Source: Anaerolineae bacterium
GTDB lineage: Bacteria; Chloroflexota; Anaerolineae; 4572-78; J111
Length of the DNA: 64,000 nucleotides
Assembly: GCA_023382535.1 (NCBI GenBank)
Contig: JAHDWA010000009.1
Coordinates: 175,333 to 239,332, forward strand
Reading direction: 5' to 3'
Part shown: positions 53,683 to 61,965 of the stretch, piece by piece
Layout: each line of letters opens with the position of its first letter
Position numbering within the stretch: the first letter of the stretch is position 1
Program-made: the position numbers and the translations under genes
The notes under the pieces: model-generated
The model's database searches: none
Told to the model about the DNA's origin: nothing
The model's input: the letters and a program-made list of their open reading frames with translations, nothing else

Positions 53683-54120
53683 ATGAAGACCCAACGAATA
53701 GACCATGTCGGCATTAATGTCAATGACCTGGCTGCGGCTAAAGCTTTTTTTCTTGATTTTGGATTTGAAGTGCAATGGGAAGGTGACATGAGTGGAGAAT
53801 TGCTCGAAAACGTGGTTGCGCTTCGTGAGGCGAAAACGTCTGTGGTTATGATAGGGTTACCGGACGGTCAAATGAATCTGGAGTTAATCAAGTATCATGT
53901 GCCGACAGATAAAAGAGATATTCAGCAATCTTTTGCCAACACTTTGGGCATCCGGCATATCGCTTTTGTTGTTGACGATATTGAGGCTACTGTTGCCAAC
54001 TTGAAAAAGAAAGGTGTGGAAATTTTTAGTGAGATCCAAAACTATGAAGACACGTATAAACTGTGCTACATTCGTGGGCCAGAGGGAATTATTTTAGAAT
54101 TAGCAGAGCAAATCAAATAA
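53683..54120 (+). CDS. VOC superfamily (glyoxalase/dioxygenase-like) protein
   Basis: A 145-residue two-module VOC protein: RIDHVGINVNDLAAAKAFFLDFGFEVQ with the first His ligand, LELIKYHVP (Glu), IRHIAFVVDDIEATVANLKKKG (second His) and CYIRGPEGIILELAEQI (second Glu): a complete four-residue metal site. Enzymes of this layout include glyoxalase I, fosfomycin resistance and extradiol dioxygenase types. The gene is more AT-rich than its neighbours. Confidence 0.85.
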   Translation: MKTQRIDHVGINVNDLAAAKAFFLDFGFEVQWEGDMSGELLENVVALREAKTSVVMIGLPDGQMNLELIKYHVPTDKRDIQQSFANTLGIRHIAFVVDDIEATVANLKKKGVEIFSEIQNYEDTYKLCYIRGPEGIILELAEQIK

Positions 54121-54152
54121 GTGAAATCAAGTATAATCTTCTCGTATCCTAA

Positions 54153-54204
54153 TAGTACATTTGTGCTTTTTGTGCTTGACAATATTCCCATATCGGTATA
54201 TAAT
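54153..54204 (+). promoter_or_regulatory. Consensus promoter of the ArsR gene with upstream operator copy
   Basis: TTGACA (54176-54181), 17-base spacer, TATAAT (54199-54204), both perfect. Immediately upstream at 54153-54167 is TAGTACATTTGTGCT, sharing the 11-base ACATTTGTGCT core with the palindrome at 50413-50430. Confidence 0.7.
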
Positions 54205-54214
54205 ACCCTTAACT

Positions 54215-54565
54215 ATGGCGCGACTACCTACCACCTCCGATGTCTTCAACGCCATTGCCGAGCCGCAGCGGCGGGAAATCCTCAGCCTGCTGGCCCAAGG
54301 TGAGCGTCCGGTCAACGAGATTGTCGAGGCGCTCGGTCTCAAACAGCCGCAGGTATCCAAGCACTTGCGGGTACTGCGCGAAGTGGGGTTGGTTAGTGTG
54401 CGCGAAGTGGCCCAGCAGCGCTTTTACCAGATCAACAGTACCGGCCTCAAGCCCGTCCACGATTGGGTCAAGCAATTTGAGCAATTATGGAATGAGCGCT
54501 TTGATCGCCTGGCTGAATATTTAAATGAGTTACAGAACAAAGGAGAAAACCATGATGAAAAATGA
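54215..54565 (+). CDS. ArsR family winged-helix repressor
   Basis: A 116-residue ArsR/SmtB-type regulator: DVFNAIAEPQRREILSLLAQGERPVNEIVEALGLKQPQVSKHLRVLREVGLVSVREVAQQRFYQIN is the wHTH. It lacks the ELCVCDL metal-binding cysteines, as in ArsR proteins paired with SRPBCC genes. The start at 54215 is about four bases after the predicted transcription start (nearly leaderless). Its 3' end overlaps the SRPBCC gene by 14 bases, a classic co-translated ArsR-AHSA1 pair, in which the SRPBCC protein likely acts in the same response. Confidence 0.88.
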   Translation: MARLPTTSDVFNAIAEPQRREILSLLAQGERPVNEIVEALGLKQPQVSKHLRVLREVGLVSVREVAQQRFYQINSTGLKPVHDWVKQFEQLWNERFDRLAEYLNELQNKGENHDEK

Positions 54566-55040
54566 GGTGACCACTCCCCTATCGGAACGAGAGTTCGTGC
54601 TGGAGCGCGTTTTTAACGCGCCGCGCGAGCTGGTGTTCACCGCTTTCTCGGCCTGCGAGCATGTGGCGCATTGGTGGGGACCAACCGGCTGGACCCTGCC
54701 GGTCTGCGAAATGGATTTCCGGCCGGGCGGCGTCTGGTTCTACTGTATGCGCGGGCCGGGGGGCGAAGATGCTTGCGGCAAAGCCACCTATCGGGAGATT
54801 GTCAAGCCGGAGCGAATTGTTTATACCGACGCCTTTGCGGATACGGACGGCAACGTGCAAACGCAGATGCCGCAAATGATCATCACCCTGACCTTCACCG
54901 AGCACAACGGCAAAACCACCCTAACCAATCACGTAGAGTTTGCCTCGGTAGCGGATAAAGAGGCAACCCTGGGTATGGGCATGGTCGAGGGGTTGACCCA
55001 AACCCTGGATCGCCTTGAGGTGTACCTGGCCCAGATGTAA
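54552..55040 (+). CDS. SRPBCC/AHSA1-like protein paired with ArsR
   Basis: A 162-residue START/SRPBCC fold protein: LSEREFVLERVFNAPRELVFTAFSACEHVAHWWGPTGWTLPVCEMDFRPGGVWFYCMRGP and the C-terminal helix TLGMGMVEGLTQTLDRLEVYL match the AHSA1-like group. It forms a hydrophobic ligand pocket. AAAGGAG precedes two in-frame ATG codons (54552, 54555). Overlaps the upstream repressor gene. Confidence 0.88.
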   Translation: MMKNEVTTPLSEREFVLERVFNAPRELVFTAFSACEHVAHWWGPTGWTLPVCEMDFRPGGVWFYCMRGPGGEDACGKATYREIVKPERIVYTDAFADTDGNVQTQMPQMIITLTFTEHNGKTTLTNHVEFASVADKEATLGMGMVEGLTQTLDRLEVYLAQM

Positions 55041-55121
55041 ATCTTCTGAGGTAGGAAAGGAGCTGCACTAACCTGCCTCAACCCATCAGTTTTTCACATC
55101 CGTTGATTTCGATTGAGTGAC

Positions 55122-55259
55122 ATGCTGACCGGCTATCTCGGCGGCGCTGTTGCTGTCCAGGTGCGCGCCGGATCGGCGCTGTTTTCTCTCATCTTCCCGG
55201 TCATCATTGGCGCTATGATCTGGGGCGGGCTGGGGCTGGAAAACCTTCTGCATCTATAA
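55122..55259 (+). pseudogene. C-terminal fragment of a DoxX-like protein
   Basis: 45 codons reading LTGYLGGAVAVQVRAGSALFSLIFPVIIGAMIWGGLGLENLLHL, the end of DoxX-like (DUF4267/DoxX_2-type) proteins that have LLTGYLGGAVATHVR. The N-terminal three spans are missing, so it is a remnant. It fills the spacer between the SRPBCC and second reductase genes. Confidence 0.6.
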
Positions 55260-55276
55260 ATAAAAGGAGATTTAGC

Positions 55277-55825
55277 ATGAGAAAAGTATCATCAGGCTTG
55301 TTCATTTCGCTGGCTGGCGTAACCGAATCGCCGGATCAATGGCAGTTTGACCATTTTGATGAAGGCATGATGGCAGATCTGGGAGTATTTCTGGCTGAGA
55401 CGGACGCCATCCTTATGGGCCGGGTAACTTATCAGGAGTGGACCGGGTACTGGCCAACCTCAACTGATGAACCATTTGCCAGTTTTATCAATACGATACC
55501 CAAATATATTGTCTCAACCACTCTGGACCGGGTCGAGTGGGGAAAATGGGATAGTATCACCTTGATCAAGGACAACCTGGCGGGAGCAATCAACAGGCTG
55601 AAACAGCAACCCGGCAAAAACATCGGCGTCACCGGCAGTCCGACCCTGGTTCGGTCGCTGCTGCAAAACGATCTCCTGGATGAATTGACCCTGATGATTC
55701 ATCCGGTGGTGGTGAATCGGGGCAAACACCTGTTTGAGGGCGGCGGCGAGCTGAAGCGGTTAAAATTGGTAGACAACAAAACCACCCCCACGGGCGTGGC
55801 CATTCTGACCTATCAGCCAAGATAA
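55277..55825 (+). CDS. RibD_C/dihydrofolate reductase-like protein 2
   Basis: A 182-residue paralogue of the other reductases: MRKVSSGLFISLAGVTESPDQWQF, AILMGRVTYQEWTGYWP, YIVSTTLDRVEW, and the nucleotide-site IGVTGSPTLVRSLLQNDLLDELTLMIHPVVVNRGKHLFE. AAAAGGAG precedes the ATG. Its closest visible layout is the DHFR-like proteins common in actinobacteria and Chloroflexota; substrate unknown. Confidence 0.85.
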   Translation: MRKVSSGLFISLAGVTESPDQWQFDHFDEGMMADLGVFLAETDAILMGRVTYQEWTGYWPTSTDEPFASFINTIPKYIVSTTLDRVEWGKWDSITLIKDNLAGAINRLKQQPGKNIGVTGSPTLVRSLLQNDLLDELTLMIHPVVVNRGKHLFEGGGELKRLKLVDNKTTPTGVAILTYQPR

Positions 55826-55839
55826 GTGAGAACCCCAGT

Positions 55840-56226
55840 ATGGCAGCCAAATTAAAAAACGATCCAGCGGCGGTGGAGGCGTATCTGGCAACGCTGCCAG
55901 AGGCTGAGCAAGAAACGCTCGAGAGTCTGCGGCGGCTCATAAAGAAAACCATCCCGGAGGTGGATGAACGAATATCGTACGGAACGACCGTGATGTTTTC
56001 GCTGGGGCGTGACCTGGTCGGCTTTGTGTCGCAGAAAAAGCATCTTTCATTTTTCACCGCCAGCCCGAAACTCGCCGCTGCAATGAAAGGCGAGATTACT
56101 AAAACCCATAAAGTAAGCGGAGCGACCATCCACTTTACTCCCGATAATCCTCTCCCTACCGTGCTTGTTAAGAAAATCATTGAAGCGCGCCTGGCCGAAA
56201 ATGAGGCGTTAAGTAAAAAATCATAA
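55840..56226 (+). CDS. DUF1801 family protein
   Basis: A 128-residue protein with the DUF1801 pattern: VEAYLATLPEAEQETLESLRRLIKKTIPEVDERISYGTTVMFSLGRDLVGFVSQKKHLSFFTASPKLAAAMKGE, ending in a Lys/Glu-rich helix. Members include a proposed iron chaperone (Fra/YdhG), but function here is not known. The start is the ATG at 55840, 14 bases after the reductase stop. Confidence 0.82.
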   Translation: MAAKLKNDPAAVEAYLATLPEAEQETLESLRRLIKKTIPEVDERISYGTTVMFSLGRDLVGFVSQKKHLSFFTASPKLAAAMKGEITKTHKVSGATIHFTPDNPLPTVLVKKIIEARLAENEALSKKS

Positions 56227-56252
56227 CATCAAGACGAAAAGGAGTAGTTAAT

Positions 56253-56858
56253 ATGACAAAGCAGGAACTGTTAGTGGATTTCATTATTTCACTGGACGGC
56301 TACGCTGCCGCGGAGGGCTGGCCTGGGTGGTGGGGGCTAGAGGGACCCGAATATCTCGCCTGGCTCGGTCAGCAGCCCGAACGCGACTATACGATCTTGA
56401 TGGGAGCGAATACGTACCGCCAGATGTACGGATTCGCCACGGCGGCTGAAACATTGGAACCAGACGAACAAGTCGTCAGCGACGAGCTTACCCAAGCGAC
56501 CAAGGTGGTGTTCTCCTCGACGCTGCAGCCCCCGTTGCCATGGGCCAATACCCGGCTAATCAGCGGGGATGCGGTCGAGGCCGTGAGAGCGATGAAGCGT
56601 GAAGGCAACAGCCCGATGCGCACGATCGGCAGCCTCACCTTGTGCCGGTCGCTCCTCCAGGCCGGCCTCGTGGACCGTTTCCGGGTGGTCGTCTTCCCCG
56701 TGATCACCGGGAGCAGCGGCTACGAGCGGATCTACGACGGTTATCCCGATGTCGCCCTCGATATGGTTGCCAGCCGGACGTTCGACGGCAGGCTTCAGTT
56801 GCTTGAGTACGTCCCCAGGGTGCTGGCCGGTCCACCTGGCCCGCCCTCTGCTTCCTGA
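56253..56858 (+). CDS. RibD_C/dihydrofolate reductase-like protein 3
   Basis: A 201-residue reductase-fold protein: LLVDFIISLDGYAAAEGWPGWWG, YTILMGANTYRQMYGF, KVVFSSTLQPPLPWANTRLISGDAVEAV and MRTIGSLTLCRSLLQAGLVDRFRVVVFPVITGSSGYERIYDG. Composition is more GC-rich than the neighbouring copies, suggesting a separate origin rather than local duplication. GGAGTAG precedes the ATG. Confidence 0.85.
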   Translation: MTKQELLVDFIISLDGYAAAEGWPGWWGLEGPEYLAWLGQQPERDYTILMGANTYRQMYGFATAAETLEPDEQVVSDELTQATKVVFSSTLQPPLPWANTRLISGDAVEAVRAMKREGNSPMRTIGSLTLCRSLLQAGLVDRFRVVVFPVITGSSGYERIYDGYPDVALDMVASRTFDGRLQLLEYVPRVLAGPPGPPSAS

Positions 56859-56948
56859 TGGTCAGGGAATATCCGGGCGCGGGAGACGTTGAAACAGGAT
56901 CATTTTAAGTGAAGATGCGTTACCCTCTGAAATTAAAGGAGTAAACCT

Positions 56949-57596
56949 ATGTCTAAGCTTCGGGTCAATAGTTTCTCAATATCCATTGATGGCTACGGCG
57001 CCGGACCGAACCAGAGTCTGGAGAACCCGCTCGGCGTCGGCGGCGAATCCCTCCACGAATGGATGGTTGCCACTCGAACGTTTCAACAGACGTATGGCAA
57101 CGAAGGCGGCGCCACGGGTGTGGATGACGAGTTTACGGCCCGTGGCTTCAGCAACATTGGCGCCTGGATTCTTGGCCGCAACATGTTTGGCCCGATCCGA
57201 GGTCCCTGGCCCGACGACAGTTGGCAGGGGTGGTGGGGCGATACGCCACCGTACCATACCCCGGTTTTCGTGCTAACCCATCACCCCCGCGCATCAATTA
57301 TGATGGATGGCGGGACCACCTTCCACTTCATCACCGATGGCATTCACGCGGCGCTAGAGCGCGCCCGCCAGGCGGCCAAGGGGCAGGATGTTCGGCTTGG
57401 CGGGGGTGTGGCCACTATCCACCAGTATCTCCAAGCCGGGCTCATTGACGAATTGCATCTGGCGATCAGCCCGATTCTGCTCGGCTCCGGCGAACACCTT
57501 TTCGCCAACCTCGATACAGTCGCCCTGGGCTACCACTGCACCGAGCACGTTGCGACTGCCGGAGCGATGCATTGCATTCTGACGAAGCGATCATAG
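56949..57596 (+). CDS. RibD_C/dihydrofolate reductase-like protein 4
   Basis: A 215-residue member of the group with NSFSISIDGYGAGPNQSLENPLG, IGAWILGRNMFGPIRGPWPDDSWQGWWGDTPPYHTPVFVLTHHPR and LGGGVATIHQYLQAGLIDELHLAISPILLGSGEHLF, the longer subtype with a WWGDxPPYHxPVFVLTH insert. AAAGGAG precedes the ATG. It is likely co-transcribed with the preceding reductases. Confidence 0.87.
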   Translation: MSKLRVNSFSISIDGYGAGPNQSLENPLGVGGESLHEWMVATRTFQQTYGNEGGATGVDDEFTARGFSNIGAWILGRNMFGPIRGPWPDDSWQGWWGDTPPYHTPVFVLTHHPRASIMMDGGTTFHFITDGIHAALERARQAAKGQDVRLGGGVATIHQYLQAGLIDELHLAISPILLGSGEHLFANLDTVALGYHCTEHVATAGAMHCILTKRS

Positions 57597-57707
57597 GGGA
57601 GTGCCGGCAACGTACGCTATTATCTGCACCTAAAACCCTCCACCATTACCCCATACCTTTATAATTGAATTGCCAAGAAAAATAAACAACTCAGGAGGTT
57701 TTAGCAG

Positions 57708-58004
57708 ATGAAACTGAACCATATTAATCTTACGGTCACGGACGTGCCGCAGACTGTAAAGTTTCTGGAAAAGTATTTCGGGTTACGGAGCCAGGGAGGG
57801 GACAACAAATTCGCCGTGTTGTTCGACGATGATAGATTGGTTCTCACTTTGATAAAGACAGGTCAGGCCAAATATCCCAGCACCTTTCATATCGGTTTTG
57901 GACAGGAGAGCGAAGAGCGGGTGAATGAGATCCACCAGCGCTTGCGGAACGACGGGTTCTATGTTCAGGCTCCGGGTGGGTTTATGGTAGAGGTTCTGGC
58001 CTGA
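57708..58004 (+). CDS. Short VOC superfamily protein
   Basis: A 98-residue single VOC module: LNHINLTVTDVPQTVKFLEKYFGLRS, FAVLFDDDRLVLTLIKT, FHIGFGQESEERVNEIHQRLRNDGF and YVQAPGGFMVEVLA. It is 15-20 residues shorter than usual between the last helix and strand, an internal deletion that may affect the pocket. AGGAGG precedes the ATG. Confidence 0.82.
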   Translation: MKLNHINLTVTDVPQTVKFLEKYFGLRSQGGDNKFAVLFDDDRLVLTLIKTGQAKYPSTFHIGFGQESEERVNEIHQRLRNDGFYVQAPGGFMVEVLA

Positions 58005-58113
58005 CCCTTGCCGTTGAAAAGCAGGCTGTCGTTTTTGTTCAAGACAGGCTCCCCTTATTGTGTTATGATTTAAGGGTAAAAAACTTTGCCTTAACTACTC
58101 AAAGAGAGGTGCT

Positions 58114-58590
58114 ATGAATCGCTTTATGCAGGAAAAATGGTCGTGGATTGAAGCGTCTCATGTCATGCGCACGGAATTGCTGGATACTCTCAGCGATGCC
58201 GATTTAGCTTTCAATCCTGGGGGGCAGAATCTGACCTTGGGTGCGCTCTGTCGCCAAATGGGTGAGATTGAGCATTCGTACATCCAGTCGTTGAAAACCT
58301 TCAAGCAAGATTGGTCCTATCGCAACCCGGACGCGGGATTGGAAACCAGTACGGCTAAGCTCAGGGCGTGGTATCAAATGCTCGACGAGCAGATGAAAGG
58401 GGTAGCCTCGGCTTTTTCGGATGAAGATTTGCAGAAGCTCGTAGACCGCTCAGGAGGTTTTTCAATGCCCGTCGAGATGCAACTCGACGTTTACCTCCAA
58501 GCGCTGCTGATTTTCTTCGGCAAGGCCACCATCTACCTGAAGGCCATAAATAAGCCACTTCCTGACACGATACGGGAGTACATTGGATAA
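58114..58590 (+). CDS. DinB-like four-helix protein
   Basis: A 158-residue protein of the DinB/YfiT-like superfamily: helix 1 WSWIEASHVMRTELLDTLSDADLAFNPGGQNLTLGALCRQMGEIEHSYIQSLK carries a candidate metal-binding His (in EIEHSY), and a long helical C-terminus follows; a third expected ligand is not obvious. DinB proteins act as thiol S-transferases or unknown detoxification enzymes. AGAGAGGTGCT precedes the ATG. Confidence 0.8.
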   Translation: MNRFMQEKWSWIEASHVMRTELLDTLSDADLAFNPGGQNLTLGALCRQMGEIEHSYIQSLKTFKQDWSYRNPDAGLETSTAKLRAWYQMLDEQMKGVASAFSDEDLQKLVDRSGGFSMPVEMQLDVYLQALLIFFGKATIYLKAINKPLPDTIREYIG

Positions 58591-58601
58591 GGAGAAACAC
58601 G

Positions 58602-59198
58602 ATGAGAAAGATTAATGTTCTAACTTTTATTACCCTTGATGGCGTCATGCAGTCGCCTGGTGGGCCAGAGGAAGACTCCACAAATGGCTTCAGGTACGGT
58701 GGGTGGACTGTTCCGTACTTTGATGATTTTCTTGGCCAGACCATGGGCGAGCAAATGAGCAAGCCATTTGATTTGTTATTGGGAAGAAAAACATTTGAGA
58801 TATTTGCCTCATATTGGCCGCAGCATGAAGATGAATGGCCTGGCATCAACAGTGTCACAAAGTATGTTGCTTCGAATACGCTTACAACCCACGAGTGGCG
58901 TAACTCGGTCTTTTTAAGGGGCAACGTTGTGGACGAAATTAAGCAGCTCAAACAACAAGAGGGTCCCGACTTACAAGTGCATGGGAGTGGCCAACTCATC
59001 CAAACCCTTTTGAAACATGATTTAGTGGATGAATTTTGGCTAAAAATATTCCCCATCACCCTGGGTACAGGCAAGCGCTTATTTGCGGAAGGAACCATAC
59101 CCACCGCTTTCGCTCTGCATGAAGCCAAAACTTCGCCGGCCGGGGTCATTGTGGCTTCCTACAAGCGCGCGGGAGAGGTAAAAACAGGATCGTTCTGA
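58602..59198 (+). CDS. RibD_C/dihydrofolate reductase-like protein 5
   Basis: A 198-residue member: RKINVLTFITLDGVMQSPGGPEEDSTNGFRYGGW, DLLLGRKTFEIFASYWP, KYVASNTLTTHEWRNSVFL and LQVHGSGQLIQTLLKHDLVDEFWLKIFPITLGTGKRLFAEG. The HGSG nucleotide loop and GRKTFE motif are intact. AAGGAGAAACACG precedes the ATG and the start is 11 bases after the DinB stop. Confidence 0.88.
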   Translation: MRKINVLTFITLDGVMQSPGGPEEDSTNGFRYGGWTVPYFDDFLGQTMGEQMSKPFDLLLGRKTFEIFASYWPQHEDEWPGINSVTKYVASNTLTTHEWRNSVFLRGNVVDEIKQLKQQEGPDLQVHGSGQLIQTLLKHDLVDEFWLKIFPITLGTGKRLFAEGTIPTAFALHEAKTSPAGVIVASYKRAGEVKTGSF

Positions 59199-59253
59199 TT
59201 TACCCAATGGTTGCCCTTTGAATAATCAAGATTTATCAGCAACGAGAACGGTT

Positions 59254-60546
59254 ATGATTAATGTTACCCATCGCATTCCTGGTCTAGTGCTCACCGATCA
59301 CACCTTTCGCCTGCCGCTCGATTATACTCAACCGCAGGGGAAGCAGCTTGAAGTCTTCGCCCGCGAAGTTGTGGCGGCTGGCCGGGAAACAGCCTCGCTG
59401 CCCTGGCTGGTCTTCTTTCAGGGCGGCCCCGGTTCCGCCTCGCCCCGGCCTCTGGACAACAGCGGTTGGCTGAAACGCGCCTTGCCGGAGTACCGGGTGC
59501 TCCTGCTCGACCAGCGCGGGACGGGCCGCAGCACCCCTTTGACCTTTCAGACCCTGGCCCGTTTGACCACGCCTCAGGCCATAGCCGATTATCTTTTGCA
59601 CTTCCGGGCTGACGCCATCGTTCAGGATGCCGAATTCATCCGGCGGGAGCTGCTGGGCGAGCGAGAAAAATGGAGCGCACTTGGCCAGAGCTTCGGGGGT
59701 TTCTGTGTCACTCATTACCTGTCCGCTGCCCCGGCGGGCTTAAAAGAAGCGATCATTACCGGTGGACTGCCGCCGTTGGACCGGCCCGTGGATGACATTT
59801 ATCAGGCCACCTACCGGCGGGTCAGCGAGAAGAACCGGCTCTACTATCAGCGTTACCCGGATGATGTCGAGCGTGTGCAGGCCGTGATCCGCTATCTCTC
59901 CACTCACGAGGTGTACCTGCCCACCGGTGGCCGTTTATCGCCCCGCCGCTTTCAACAACTGGGCCTGGCCCTTGGCGACAGCCAGGGGTTTGAACAAATT
60001 CACTATCTGCTCGAAGGGGCCTTTGTGATCGGCAGGACCGGCCAGGAATTGAGTTATCCTTTCCTGCGAGGGCTGGAGAATATGCAGTTCTGTGACACCA
60101 ACCCGCTGTTTGCTATCCTGCACGAAGCCATTTATTGCCAGGGGACAGCCTCACGCTGGTCGGCGGAGCGGGTCCGGGCGCAGTATCTCGAATTTGAGCC
60201 GTCACCCGACCGGCCTGTCTACTTTACCGGGGAGATGATCTACCCCTGGATGTTTGACGAGTACCAGCCCTTGCAGCCGTTGAAAGAAGCAGCGGAAATC
60301 CTGGCCCAGTATGAGGCTTGGCCGCGATTATATGACCTGGCGGTGCTGCGCCGCAATACCGTGCCGGTTGCCGCCGCCGTTTACTATAATGATATGTACG
60401 TCGAGCGGCAGTACTCCGAGGAGACTGCCCGGACCATTCAAGGTTTGAAGCTGTGGCTCACCAATGAATACGAACACAACGGTCTCCGCGCCGATGGTGA
60501 AAGGGTACTGGACCGGCTGCTCGGGCTGCTGCATGGCCACTTTTGA
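59254..60546 (+). CDS. Alpha/beta hydrolase, proline iminopeptidase family
   Basis: A 430-residue serine hydrolase: oxyanion-side LVFFQGGPGSASPRP, VLLLDQRGTGRST, nucleophile elbow ALGQSFGGFCVTHYL with catalytic Ser in GQSFGG, acidic residue region PVAAAVYYNDMYV and catalytic His region near NEYEHNGLRADGERV. This fits prolyl aminopeptidase-like peptidases releasing N-terminal proline. The ATG at 59254 is assumed; a TTG at 59218 is also in frame and neither has a strong ribosome site. It precedes the MerB-like selenoprotein candidate by 76 bases. Confidence 0.85.
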   Translation: MINVTHRIPGLVLTDHTFRLPLDYTQPQGKQLEVFAREVVAAGRETASLPWLVFFQGGPGSASPRPLDNSGWLKRALPEYRVLLLDQRGTGRSTPLTFQTLARLTTPQAIADYLLHFRADAIVQDAEFIRRELLGEREKWSALGQSFGGFCVTHYLSAAPAGLKEAIITGGLPPLDRPVDDIYQATYRRVSEKNRLYYQRYPDDVERVQAVIRYLSTHEVYLPTGGRLSPRRFQQLGLALGDSQGFEQIHYLLEGAFVIGRTGQELSYPFLRGLENMQFCDTNPLFAILHEAIYCQGTASRWSAERVRAQYLEFEPSPDRPVYFTGEMIYPWMFDEYQPLQPLKEAAEILAQYEAWPRLYDLAVLRRNTVPVAAAVYYNDMYVERQYSEETARTIQGLKLWLTNEYEHNGLRADGERVLDRLLGLLHGHF

Positions 60547-60622
60547 TCCCACGTGCGGCCACAAGGTAATCTCTTTTGACCGGCCTTGTGCATTTGAGCA
60601 CTCAGGCGTTAAGGGGGAATTT

Positions 60623-61309
60623 ATGGAAACACAGGATGAAGCCCTCATTTGGGCCGTGCGGGCCTTCATTTATGAACAGTTTGCGGCCACGACCCGGCCG
60701 CCCACGGTCGAGGAAACAGCCGCTCACTTTCGCTTGAGTTCAGAGCAGGCGGCGACCCTCTACCAGGAACTTCATCACCGCCACGCCCTGTTTCTCGATG
60801 CTGGTACCTCGACTATCCGCATGGCTAATCCCTTTTCCGCCATTCCCACCCCATTTCGGGTCTACGCCCGGGGTCGGGTCTACTGGGCCAACTGTGCCTG
60901 GGATTCTTTGGGTATTCCGGCGGCCCTTCACAGCGAGGCCAGGATCGAAACCCGCTGCGCCGAGAGCGGGCAGCCGGTCACTTTGGCGGTGCAGCAAGGT
61001 CGGGTCGTTGACCAGGGTGAACTGGTCCATTTCCTGGTCCCCTTTCGCCGCTGGTACGACGACTTGGTTTTCACCTGAGCGACCATTCTGCTCTTCCGGT
61101 CGGAAGAGGTCCTCCAGCGCTGGTGCGAGACAAACCATCGGTCACGGGGTGAAGTCCTGTCGGTGAGCCAGGTGTGGGAACTGTCCCAAGAGTGGTATAG
61201 TAACCGCCTGTTAGTGGAGTATCACGGTCGGTCTCTGGCTCAGGTCGAGGCCATCTTTAAACAGGTCGGTCTGGTTTCGCCATTCTGGTCCATAACTTCA
61301 CCCGAGTAG
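60623..61309 (+). CDS. MerB-like (alkylmercury lyase family) protein with in-frame UGA, selenocysteine candidate
   Basis: Read through the TGA at 61076-61078, the gene gives 228 residues, close to MerB (about 212). An N-terminal winged-helix-like part (residues 6-58, PTVEETAAHFRLSSEQAATLYQEL) precedes the core. WANCAWD provides Cys91 and Asp94, equivalent to MerB Cys96 and Asp99. The UGA is codon 152 in LVFT-U-ATILLFRSEEVLQRWC, aligning with MerB Cys159; spacing Cys91 to 152 is 61 against 63 in MerB. The 76 codons after it stay open, in frame and family-like to a TAG. AAGGGGGAA precedes the ATG at 60623. A SECIS hairpin follows the UGA. Without readthrough the protein would lose its C-terminal third and one catalytic residue. 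Confidence 0.75.
61079..61108 (+). promoter_or_regulatory. Bacterial SECIS element of the MerB-like gene
   Basis: Directly after the UGA come 12 bases, then CTCTTCC (61091-61097), loop GGTC (61098-61101), GGAAGAG (61102-61108): a perfect 7-bp stem with the GGUC apical loop found in the E. coli fdhF SECIS, 19 bases from the UGA, inside the usual 16-37 window. Confidence 0.75.
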
Positions 61310-61384
61310 GCCCCACTTGATCTTTATAGGTCCCTTTGTGAATATTCGGATTAGCCCGAAGATAGCTACAAGGGGAGATACACA

Positions 61385-61935
61385 ATGCAACCCGGAAAGG
61401 GCTGGCGCCTGGGCGTTTTGATCTGCTATGATAATAACGTCAACGAAAATGGCCGGATCACGGCCCTGCTGGGCGCTGATATTATTCTGGCGCCGCATCA
61501 AACAGGCGGCTGCCGGACCAGGAACCCCATTTGTTGGGAAATATCGAACGGCACCTGTGGAACAACGGCAGGCTCAGCCGGAGGCAATTGAGCGAGAATT
61601 TCTGAGCGACAAAGGCCGGGGCTGGCTGATGCGCTGGCTGCCCAGCCGGGCCTACGATAATGGGGTTTTCCTGATCTTTGCCAACGGGGTCGGCGTGGAT
61701 GACGACGAGAGCCGCACCGGCAATGCCATGATCCTTGATCCTTACGGCCGGATTCTGGTCGAGACCTGGAAAGCGGGAGATGAATGGGTGGGTCGTCGCT
61801 GATCTGGACGCAACCTTATTGGAGCGTGCCACGGGGCGGGAGTGGATTGCAGCGCGCCAGCCCGAGTTGCGTGGCTTGCTGACCCAACGCACCGGCCGGG
61901 AGCCGGATACTCACGAGCTTAAATTTGAAGAATGA
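61385..61935 (+). pseudogene. Nitrilase/carbon-nitrogen hydrolase, frameshifted
   Basis: Pieces in different frames line up as one nitrilase: RLGVLICYDNNVNENGRITALLGADIILAPHQTGGCRTRNP with the catalytic Cys in LICYDNN, then LLGNIERHLWNNGR, QPEAIEREFLSDKGRGWLMRWLPSRAYDNGVFLIFANGV, GNAMILDPYGRILVETWKAGDE and, shifted again, WVVADLDATLLERATGREWIAARQPEL. At least three single-base indels, one in a run of G, break it, and the N-terminal 100 or so residues with the Glu of the catalytic triad are missing. Confidence 0.75.
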
Positions 61936-61965
61936 TACGTTTACAGTTTCCAGAGAAGATCAGCT

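Noticed and set aside
61076..61078. Treating the MerB-like gene as a simple nonsense pseudogene
   Set aside because: The stop falls exactly on the catalytic cysteine, the frame stays intact for 76 codons, and a GGUC-loop hairpin sits at SECIS distance. Decay remains possible but is less likely.
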